A stretch of DNA of 10,109 nt. Source: Bacillota bacterium (lineage in GTDB: Bacteria > Bacillota > Clostridia > Lachnospirales > Lachnospiraceae). Within the stretch, counting starts at the first letter, position 1. Each line of letters opens with the position of its first letter. Positions 1-5,104 of this stretch are shown here, piece by piece. The stretch lies in the NCBI GenBank assembly GCA_023419655.1, contig JAEZXP010000100.1, forward strand, positions 1 through 10,109, given 5' to 3'. Below the pieces are notes generated by a model. That model saw only the letters and a list, made by a program, of their open reading frames with translations, had not been told where the DNA came from and made no database searches. A program made the position numbers and the translations under genes.

Positions 1-177
1 CCTGAGCTTGTGAAGAAGTATCCGAACAGCCTGAAATTTTATGTACAGTCGAATCCTTATTTTATTTATCAGCTTCCTAAGCCGTCGAAAGGGAAGGCGG
101 ATACAATCTTTATATTCGAAAATCTGAAAAGACTGCTGGAGGATTTCAAATCTTTGGTGGACCGTGAAAACACATGA
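1..177 (+). CDS. C-terminal fragment of an unidentified protein (5' end outside window)
   Basis: An open frame runs from the first base to TGA at 175-177 and gives 58 residues. The fragment is mixed in character: a Lys/Pro-containing stretch (YQLPKPSKGKAD), a beta-like IFIFE segment, then a charged amphipathic helix ending in DRENT. I do not recognise a family. There is no signal peptide or membrane segment in the visible part. It is on the same strand as the PpiC-type lipoprotein gene, 100 bp upstream of it. A weak hairpin and a separate near-consensus promoter lie between them, so the two are probably separate transcription units. Codon use resembles the downstream genes. That it is a real coding end is supported by the uninterrupted frame and plausible composition only. 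Confidence 0.6.
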   Translation, partial: PELVKKYPNSLKFYVQSNPYFIYQLPKPSKGKADTIFIFENLKRLLEDFKSLVDRENT

Positions 178-208
178 CCCTGTTATGACCAGGTCACTTG
201 TTTTATTT
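175..208 (+). terminator. Possible weak terminator hairpin
   Basis: TGA and CCTG (175-182, one bulged C) can pair with CAGG and TCA (190-196) around a 7-nt loop, followed by the T-rich CTTGTTTTATTT. The stem is only about 7 bp, so termination is uncertain. The same bases contain a small DNA palindrome, TGACC-A-GGTCA (186-196). Confidence 0.35.
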
Positions 209-213
209 GTGGC

Positions 214-242
214 TTGACAATGATTAGAGGCTTAACTACAAT
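214..242 (+). promoter_or_regulatory. Sigma-A type promoter for the PpiC-type lipoprotein gene
   Basis: TTGACA (214-219) and TACAAT (237-242) are separated by 17 bp, so the -35 is perfect and the -10 has one mismatch. The predicted transcription start is near 249, giving a short leader of about 30 nt before the preferred start codon at 278. This start point also makes the alternative ATG at 263 unlikely, as it would leave little room for a ribosome site. Confidence 0.75.
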
Positions 243-277
243 AATTCTTATCAGGTAAGCTTATGAGAGGGATTAAT

Positions 278-1711
278 ATGAATAGGTATAACATATATAA
301 TAAATTTAAGATTGAGTTACATGCATCAATAAAAATCCTTTTGTTAATTATATTCATTCTGCCATTTTTGAGTGGCTGCAGGATAGATGAGGCAGATTAT
401 GAATTGACGAATTATATAGGGAAATCTATCAACACCTTTAAGAAAAAAACAAAAGCTGAACCTACACAAGAAAGCAACGGAGTATACAAAATAGAAGGAG
501 CTTTACAGTTGATTGCACCCAAAGAGGATATTACCTCGGTTACTATTCAGGGAGGTGCTGAAAAATATAAGCTTTTTGGCGTGACGATAGGTATGGAGAA
601 GCAGCAGGCCGAACAAAAGCTTGCCGGGGTCTATGGAGCAGAGGCGAATAAAACCATTGAGTCAGATAAGAATTCAGTTACCCATACCTTTCGGGATAAG
701 GACAGTGAATTATACCTTTCCTATGATATTGATACGGAGCTTATTACAGAGATATCCTATTACTATCTAAAGACTGACAAGGTGCAGGAGAATGAGGATA
801 CAGCAAATTCTGGTGAGCTGATTGCCCTGGTGGGAGATGTAAGGATATATTATAATGAGGCAATGGTCTATCTTAAATCGGCGCAGGAAAATTATGAAAT
901 TGATTATGGCAAAGGAATCTGGGATGTGGATATCTTAGGTGACGGCAAGAGCTTTGAGGAATATATTAAGGAAGAGGTTCTGAAACAGATTATCCAGCTT
1001 AAGGTTATCGGAGATAAGGCGGCTAAAGACGGAATTACTCTGACGGAGGAAGAAAAAGCAGATGCAACAGCTTACGCAGAGGAGCATTTTATGGGACTTT
1101 CAGATGCGGACAGGACCCGTTATCTGGTTAGCAAGAAGCTTTTGGAGCAGGTGTATTCGGATAATATTCTGGCGGAAAAGATGTTTGAAACCTTAACCAT
1201 TGATGTCGATACGAATGTACCTGACCTTACAGCCAGACAGATTACGGTGCAGCATATCCTTATATATAGCACAGAGCTTGATGAGGAAGGCAATAGAAGG
1301 CCGCTGTCTTTAGAGCAGAGGAACAATGCGTTCGATAAGGTAAACAGCTTGCTTGACAGAGCGAGAAGCGGAGAAGATTTTTATACTCTGGCTGAGACGA
1401 ATTCAGAAGATGATGTGATTGAATATACCTTTGGCAGAGGAAAGGGGCCGGAAGAATACAGCAGTACCTTCGAGCAGGCCGCCTTTAATCTAAAGAGCGG
1501 AGAAAACAGCAGTATCATCAGCACAGAATACGGATGGCATATTATCCACTGTGTAACGGATTTTAATGAGGATGCCACAACGAGGGTTAAGGAAGCGATT
1601 ATTGAGGAAAGACGGACAAAGCTGTTTGCAGATTATTATTCGCAGTGGTCCTCGGAATATGATGTGGTAATCAACAGTGAGGTATGGGATGCCATATCCT
1701 TAAAGTATTAA
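278..1711 (+). CDS. PpiC-type (parvulin/PrsA-like) peptidyl-prolyl isomerase lipoprotein
   Basis: Probable extracytoplasmic foldase anchored to the outer face of the membrane. The 477-residue product starts with a basic segment and a hydrophobic stretch ending in the lipobox LSGC, with the lipidated Cys at about residue 34. Residues about 180-260 (ALVGDVRIYYNEAM..., then a helical charged region) resemble a SurA/PrsA N-terminal chaperone arm. Residues about 318-425 are a rotamase domain, shown by QITVQHILI, GEDFYTLAETNSED, FGRGKGPEEYSSTFEQAAF and the closing YGWHIIHCV. Between the lipobox and the chaperone arm lie about 130 residues that I cannot assign; they include LFGVTIGMEKQQAEQKL. The start at 278 is chosen over the in-frame ATG at 263 because GAGAGGG (265-271) sits 6 nt before it. 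In the family such proteins help secreted proteins fold; the client is not shown here. Confidence 0.85.
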   Translation: MNRYNIYNKFKIELHASIKILLLIIFILPFLSGCRIDEADYELTNYIGKSINTFKKKTKAEPTQESNGVYKIEGALQLIAPKEDITSVTIQGGAEKYKLFGVTIGMEKQQAEQKLAGVYGAEANKTIESDKNSVTHTFRDKDSELYLSYDIDTELITEISYYYLKTDKVQENEDTANSGELIALVGDVRIYYNEAMVYLKSAQENYEIDYGKGIWDVDILGDGKSFEEYIKEEVLKQIIQLKVIGDKAAKDGITLTEEEKADATAYAEEHFMGLSDADRTRYLVSKKLLEQVYSDNILAEKMFETLTIDVDTNVPDLTARQITVQHILIYSTELDEEGNRRPLSLEQRNNAFDKVNSLLDRARSGEDFYTLAETNSEDDVIEYTFGRGKGPEEYSSTFEQAAFNLKSGENSSIISTEYGWHIIHCVTDFNEDATTRVKEAIIEERRTKLFADYYSQWSSEYDVVINSEVWDAISLKY

Positions 1712-1737
1712 GATTATATAATTCATAGATGTGCATA

Positions 1738-1789
1738 AATAAGCGGATTAATCCAAGGAAATAAAGCTTCCGAGTTTAATCCGCTTATT
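1738..1789. terminator. Bidirectional hairpin between convergent genes
   Basis: A perfect 14-bp inverted repeat, AATAAGCGGATTAA (1738-1751) with its complement at 1776-1789, encloses a 24-nt loop that can form a smaller GGAA/TTCC hairpin. It lies between two convergent stop codons (1711 and 1807). Neither side has a strict T-run directly after the stem, so termination is inferred from stem strength and position. Confidence 0.7.
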
Positions 1790-1806
1790 CGTGCCTATGC
1801 ATTAAT

Positions 1807-3321
1807 TTATATATAATACAGATTTTCAGAGGGATAGAAGGGGTCAAAGGTTACATCGATACCAAGCTTTCTTAAGATTTGCTCATCGTTTTTATTCAGC
1901 ATGGAGGTGCAATGAGCCTGTATGCCTTTTAGCATGGATAATTTATCGTATGCCAGCTGTGCGGTAGGATTGGTAACGGCACAGATACTAAGGGCTATCA
2001 GAATTTCATTTGCATTTAAATGGGTTATGCGGCTGTTTAAATCTTTCTCTTTTAAATCACGGATTGTGTTTAGTATCAAAGGAGAAAGAAGGAATATTTC
2101 ATCTGCAATTCCTGCCAGGTATTTGATGGCATTTAATATGGCAGCAGAGCAGCAGTCCATAGTAGAAGAGCTTCGGCCTGTGATGATTTTCTTATCGGGC
2201 ATTTCAAAGGCAATTACCGGGACATTTTCATTTTCATGACAGTTATCCTTGTTATCCCTAAGCTTAAGAGCATAATTTCTGGCAGGAATAACACAGGGCC
2301 TGTCCTCCTGCTTTAATTGAACCTCTTCCATGATAACCTTCATACGGTTTAGGGCTTCCTCATCCAAAAGTCCTTTCTTAAAATCACAGGCAGTGGCAAA
2401 ATATCTGCGTATAATCTCCTGCTTTGAAGCCTCGGAGACGACGTCATCATCGATAATACCAAAGGCAACCCGGTTAACACTCATGTCCGTGGGAGATTGG
2501 AACACGGATTCCTTTCCTGTAATCCTCTCAATAATTCTTTTGACGACCGGAAACATCTCCAAGTCCCTGTTATAATTGACGGTTACCTCATGATATTTTT
2601 CAAAATGGAAATTATCAATCATGTTAACGTCCTTTAAATCGATTGTAGCTGCCTCATATGCAATATTAACCGGATGCTTAAGCGGCAGATTCCATACGGG
2701 GAAGGTTTCGAATTTGGAATATCCGGCCAGGCGTCCCTGATTGTACTCATGGTATAGCTGGCTTAGACAGGTTGCAAGCTTACCGCTGTTTGCTCCGGGG
2801 GCAGTTACCACCACAATTGGCTTGGTCGTTATAATATAGGGGTTACTTCCATATCCGTGCTCGCTTACGATGGTATCCACATCCGCAGGATACCCGGGAA
2901 TGGACGTATGCTTATATACTTTAATATTGCGTCTTTCAAGTTTATTGATAAATACATTGGTCGCCGGCTGATTGTTGTACCTTGTGATTACCACACTGTT
3001 TACTTTAAGGTCGTAGCTGCGAAAATCATCCAGGAGTCTCAGAACCTCCATGTCATAGGTGATTCCAAAATCGCCGCGGATTTTATTTCTTTCGATATCA
3101 CCGGCATATACACATATAATTATTTCTGCCTGATTCTTAAGCTTTTGAAGTAATTTGATTTTGGCGTCCTCATCAAAACCGGGTAAAACTCTCTTGGCGT
3201 GCTTGTCTCCTATCAACTTTCCGCCAAATTCCAGATACAGCTTGTCATAATTATTTACCCGTTCTAAGATATATTTTGACTGTTCTTCAATATACTTCTG
3301 TGGATCAAATCCGGCATTCAT
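1807..3321 (-). CDS. UPF0371 / DUF1846 family protein
   Basis: A 504-residue cytoplasmic protein of the UPF0371 (DUF1846) family, whose biochemical role is not established as far as I know. Family signs are the N-terminus MNAGFDPQKYIEEQS, the segment LYLEFGGKLIGDKHAKRVLPGF, a nucleotide-binding-like strand and loop VVVTAPGANSGK (about residues 170-181) followed by LATCLSQLYHE, and full family length near 500. The loop resembles a P-loop but is one residue short of the classical GxxxxGK spacing. The reading frame stays open 46 codons upstream to 3459. The internal ATG at 3321 is preferred because GGGAGGA (3327-3333) lies 5 nt before it, family members begin at this point, and the upstream ATG overlaps a promoter -10. 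It is monocistronic, transcribed away from the small unit at 3552-3816, and convergent with the lipoprotein gene. Confidence 0.85.
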   Translation of the reverse strand: MNAGFDPQKYIEEQSKYILERVNNYDKLYLEFGGKLIGDKHAKRVLPGFDEDAKIKLLQKLKNQAEIIICVYAGDIERNKIRGDFGITYDMEVLRLLDDFRSYDLKVNSVVITRYNNQPATNVFINKLERRNIKVYKHTSIPGYPADVDTIVSEHGYGSNPYIITTKPIVVVTAPGANSGKLATCLSQLYHEYNQGRLAGYSKFETFPVWNLPLKHPVNIAYEAATIDLKDVNMIDNFHFEKYHEVTVNYNRDLEMFPVVKRIIERITGKESVFQSPTDMSVNRVAFGIIDDDVVSEASKQEIIRRYFATACDFKKGLLDEEALNRMKVIMEEVQLKQEDRPCVIPARNYALKLRDNKDNCHENENVPVIAFEMPDKKIITGRSSSTMDCCSAAILNAIKYLAGIADEIFLLSPLILNTIRDLKEKDLNSRITHLNANEILIALSICAVTNPTAQLAYDKLSMLKGIQAHCTSMLNKNDEQILRKLGIDVTFDPFYPSENLYYI

Positions 3322-3454
3322 AAGTATCCTCCCAAATGTTTTAGAATCAATATCGGTTAAATTAAAAATTCTTGCAAGGCATCTTAATAATAATGAGTCT
3401 ATGCAAGTATTACTTGAAAATTCTATAGGATTATAGAACAAAACACTACACTCT

Positions 3455-3482
3455 ATCATAATCCAAAATAAAAAAAAGTCAA
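3455..3482 (-). promoter_or_regulatory. Promoter for the UPF0371 gene
   Basis: On the minus strand, TTGACT (3482-3477) and TATGAT (3460-3455) are 16 bp apart. The predicted start near 3448 leaves a leader of about 127 nt before the ATG at 3321. The leader has only short self-complementary pieces, such as CTTGCA (3371-3376) with TGCAAG (3402-3407). I recognise no known riboswitch in it. Confidence 0.6.
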
Positions 3483-3512
3483 TTGATTTTTGGAATAGTG
3501 GCTGCGGTTTTC

Positions 3513-3524
3513 AAGGAATTCCTT
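3513..3524. repeat. 12-bp perfect palindrome between divergent promoters
   Basis: AAGGAATTCCTT is a perfect palindrome placed between the minus-strand promoter at 3455-3482 and the plus-strand promoter at 3552-3580. The 9-mer AAAAGTCAA occurs on both sides, at 3474-3482 and 3535-3543. A shared operator is possible, but a 12-bp palindrome in AT-rich DNA can occur by chance. Confidence 0.35.
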
Positions 3525-3551
3525 ATTATAGGATAAAAGTCAAGAATTTGG

Positions 3552-3580
3552 TTGTTCAGTTATGGCAAATATGGTAAGAT
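3552..3580 (+). promoter_or_regulatory. Candidate promoter of a short plus-strand transcript
   Basis: TTGTTC (3552-3557) and TAAGAT (3575-3580) are spaced by 17 bp. This would start a transcript near 3587 that ends at the strong terminator at 3763-3816, about 230 nt long. Both boxes are imperfect, and the call leans on the downstream ribosome site and terminator. Confidence 0.4.
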
Positions 3581-3664
3581 TTTATATGGAAAGAATACAT
3601 TACTTTATTATAAACCAAATACTATAACGGATAAAAGGATGTACAAGATGGATGATTATACTAA

Positions 3665-3730
3665 ATGTACGAATTAATATTGTCTATAATTGTGTCTATA
3701 CTTGGAATCGTTGCGTTTTTTATCGGATAA
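3665..3730 (+). CDS. Possible 21-residue single-pass membrane peptide
   Basis: ATG at 3665 opens a 21-codon frame ending in TAA at 3728-3730. It begins MYELILSIIVS and ends AFFIG, almost entirely hydrophobic and long enough for one membrane span. It has no strong ribosome site of its own. A good one, AAAAGGA (3633-3639), serves instead an overlapping 9-codon frame at 3648-3677 (MDDYTKCTN), whose end overlaps the start of the hydrophobic frame. Translational coupling is therefore possible. The peptide sits inside a short unit with its own candidate promoter and a strong terminator. It could be a regulatory or toxin-like membrane peptide, part of a small RNA, or chance. I do not recognise a family. 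Confidence 0.35.
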   Translation: MYELILSIIVSILGIVAFFIG

Positions 3731-3762
3731 TTCGTGATTACAGGAAGTGAAAACAAGTATAT

Positions 3763-3816
3763 AAAAAAACAAGCCTCATTGGTCGATTCTATGACTAAAA
3801 AGAGGCTTGTTTTTTT
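3763..3816. terminator. Strong bidirectional intrinsic terminator
   Basis: A7-CAAGCCTC (3763-3777) pairs perfectly with GAGGCTTG-T7 (3802-3816), a 15-bp stem with a GC-rich core and a U-run on both strands. A second short helix with one wobble pair can form inside the loop (3780-3784 with 3793-3797). It ends the short plus-strand unit and, on the other strand, the LysM hydrolase gene whose stop is at 3828. Confidence 0.88.
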
Positions 3817-3827
3817 GCTTTCAAATG

Positions 3828-4631
3828 CTATTTTGCGAATATCATATTTCCAATCCGTGCGGTTACCGGTTTTGAACGAATCCATTGGTTGGTTGAGCTG
3901 TTATCATAGTAGAATAAAGCTCCTTTACTGGGGTCTGCGCCGTAAAGGGCTGCCCAGGCAGCACGAAGGGAGTCGTCGGTCGCAGGTTTTTGGATATGGC
4001 CGTTTTGCACCGGGCTAAACTGATAATGACCAGCACTTACATGGTTTATGACCGAGCTTATGCTATTTGGCCAATCCTTACTTTTTACCCGGTTTACGAC
4101 GACGGCACCCACGGCAACCATGGCGTCATAGGGCTCACCGACGGCTTCCGCCCGTATAAGCCTTGCCAGCAAATCCACCTCTGAATTGGTATAAGGTATT
4201 ACGGTACGGGTACCCGCAGTGCTGCCGGATGAACTGCCGGAAGGGGAACCCGTAGAACTGCCCGTAGGCTTTATGCCGGGAAGAATAAGCTTTTGTCCGG
4301 GTATAATCAGATTATCCCACTTATTGTTCGCCTTTCTTAAATCAGCAAGGGGTATCGTATACCTGCTGGCAATCAGGAACATGGAATCTCCGCTTTTTAC
4401 TGTATAGACCTGTGCAGGAACCTTTATAACCTGTCCGGGGTATATTATATTGCTGCTTAACTTATTATCATACTTTAAGGTATTGGTTGAGGTCTTAAAT
4501 AACAGGCCTATCTGGTAAAGAGAATCATTTGGTACGATGGTGTAATCGGCTGCGTAGGCATACGATGAGAGTATCGTAAGAGTAAGCAGGACCGTGGCGG
4601 CTAAAACACCCGCCTTCTTAAGAATATTCAT
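3828..4631 (-). CDS. Secreted cell wall hydrolase, two LysM domains plus SleB-type (Hydrolase_2) domain
   Basis: A 267-residue exported peptidoglycan hydrolase. Residues 1-28 are a signal peptide (MNILKKAG, hydrophobic core, cleavage likely after AYA). Two LysM peptidoglycan-binding modules follow: about 29-72 (DYTIVPNDSLYQIGLLF...IIYPGQVIKVP) and 75-118 (VYTVKSGDSMFLIASRY...LIIPGQKLILP). A Gly/Ser/Thr-rich linker spans 119-142. Residues 150-267 match the SleB/CwlJ-type hydrolase family, with LIRAEAVGEPYDAMVAVGAV, whose Glu162 is the expected catalytic acid, then VVNRVKS, the QFSPVQNG segment and GALFYYD. SleB relatives cleave spore cortex as lytic transglycosylases; a vegetative wall role is equally possible. 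The start is fixed by a perfect AAGGAGG (4637-4643) 5 nt upstream. It stands alone; no clear consensus promoter was found. Confidence 0.9.
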   Translation of the reverse strand: MNILKKAGVLAATVLLTLTILSSYAYAADYTIVPNDSLYQIGLLFKTSTNTLKYDNKLSSNIIYPGQVIKVPAQVYTVKSGDSMFLIASRYTIPLADLRKANNKWDNLIIPGQKLILPGIKPTGSSTGSPSGSSSGSTAGTRTVIPYTNSEVDLLARLIRAEAVGEPYDAMVAVGAVVVNRVKSKDWPNSISSVINHVSAGHYQFSPVQNGHIQKPATDDSLRAAWAALYGADPSKGALFYYDNSSTNQWIRSKPVTARIGNMIFAK

Positions 4632-4763
4632 GAATACCTCCTTATGATTGGTTATTCTGACTACTTAGAGGGTACATAAACCATTCTAAATGATATTTTT
4701 CGACAACACTATATAGAATTATTGGATGGGATGGAAAAAGAAAGCAAGAAATCAAATTATATA

Positions 4764-4792
4764 TTGAAAAGTTTCTTATGGTCTGGTATTCT
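4764..4792 (+). promoter_or_regulatory. Extended -10 promoter of the threonyl-tRNA synthetase leader
   Basis: TTGAAA (4764-4769) and TATTCT (4787-4792) are 17 bp apart, and TGg directly precedes the -10, forming an extended -10 element. The predicted start near 4799 would give a leader of about 300 nt before the synthetase ATG, beginning about 30 nt upstream of the leader peptide. Confidence 0.6.
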
Positions 4793-4830
4793 ATTAAAAA
4801 TCTCTATTGAAAAGTTATGAGGTATCGATT

Positions 4831-4869
4831 ATGTTAATTTGTTTTCTTACAACCACTACCACCAGTTAG
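4831..4869 (+). CDS. Threonine-rich leader peptide (attenuator peptide) MLICFLTTTTTS
   Basis: A 12-codon gene, ATG at 4831 and TAG at 4867-4869, encodes MLICFLTTTTTS. It has five consecutive threonine codons, ACA ACC ACT ACC ACC (4849-4863). GAGGT (4819-4823) provides a ribosome site 7 nt before the ATG. The next large gene is threonyl-tRNA synthetase, and the stop codon overlaps the first strand of an alternative hairpin. This matches the design of amino-acid leader peptides such as ThrL of enteric bacteria: ribosome progress over the codon run reports the supply of charged tRNA-Thr. The peptide itself probably has no other role. A run of five codons for exactly the amino acid handled by the downstream enzyme is unlikely by chance. 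Confidence 0.85.
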   Translation: MLICFLTTTTTS

Positions 4870-4987
4870 GGCTGCTTTTGAAGTTCGTTGTCTATGCAAC
4901 CAACGGCAAAGGTTAGCCCTGATGGCCGTGTGGTTGCAAGGAAATAGATGAACACCTTGCATCACTTATAAAAGTGTACAAGGTGTT
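4846..4987 (+). promoter_or_regulatory. Ribosome-mediated transcription attenuator upstream of the ThrRS gene
   Basis: The leader RNA has mutually exclusive helices. (a) 4846-4856, the start of the Thr codons, pairs with 4930-4940 (10 of 11 pairs). (b) 4865-4874, at the leader stop codon, pairs with 4914-4923 (10 pairs, three G-U) and encloses CGTTG/CAACG (4886-4890 with 4901-4905). (c) 4895-4907 pairs with 4925-4938 (13 pairs, bulge at 4930). (d) Antiterminator TGCAAGG (4935-4941) pairs with CCTTGCA (4955-4961). (e) The terminator is 4951-4959 with 4979-4987. Inferred logic: a ribosome stalled on Thr codons leaves strand (b) free, (b) blocks (c), so (d) forms and transcription continues. A ribosome at the stop codon covers (b), (c) forms and (e) terminates. 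Without translation (a) and (b) form together, again leaving (e). Pairings are seen; the switching is inferred. Confidence 0.78.
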
Positions 4988-4996
4988 TTTTGTTTT
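4951..4996 (+). terminator. Intrinsic terminator of the ThrRS attenuator
   Basis: AACACCTTG (4951-4959) pairs with CAAGGTGTT (4979-4987), and the stem continues with CACTT (4963-4967) and AAGTG (4972-4976) around a small internal loop. T6-G-T4 (4986-4996) follows. It lies entirely in the untranslated leader, before the synthetase gene on the same strand, which is expected of a regulated terminator and not of a gene end. Confidence 0.85.
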
Positions 4997-5016
4997 GAAA
5001 GGAGGTGTTTGCTCCG

Positions 5017-5085
5017 ATGATGAATGGAATGTTATCCCGATATTCCAAGGGGCGGCTTACCCGGACTCTTCATTGTGGACATTAA
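5017..5085 (+). CDS. Possible second short leader ORF (22 codons) before ThrRS
   Basis: A frame with ATG at 5017 and TAA at 5083-5085 encodes 22 residues, basic and unremarkable (MMNGMLSRYSKGRLTRTL then CGH). A strong ribosome site, AAAGGAGG (4998-5005), lies 11 nt before it, which is rather far. The frame ends 19 nt before the synthetase ATG at 5105. It could couple translation into the synthetase or be a remnant of a lost N-terminal region. The string ATGATGAAT occurs at both this start and the synthetase start. No function is recognised. Confidence 0.35.
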   Translation: MMNGMLSRYSKGRLTRTLHCGH

Positions 5086-5104
5086 ATTAAATGAGGAGAT
5101 AAAA

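Noticed and set aside
3319..3459. N-terminal extension of the UPF0371 protein to ATG 3459
   Set aside because: No ribosome site, the ATG overlaps the -10 of a good promoter, and family members start at the equivalent of 3321.
3661..3885. 74-codon minus-strand frame across the terminator
   Set aside because: It runs through a strong bidirectional terminator and over the end of the LysM hydrolase gene, with no supporting ribosome site noted.
4205..4275. Repetitive stretch in the LysM hydrolase gene as a DNA repeat element
   Set aside because: It encodes the Gly/Ser/Thr linker between domains; low complexity is expected there.
4731..4820. 29-codon frame (MEKESKKSNY...) upstream of the threonine leader peptide
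   Set aside because: No usable ribosome site before its ATG, and the best promoter for the leader lies inside it.
4799..5016. T-box riboswitch upstream of thrS
   Set aside because: The gene context invites it, but no T-box consensus (AGGGTGGNACCGCG-like) is present, and the leader peptide with nested helices explains the terminator.
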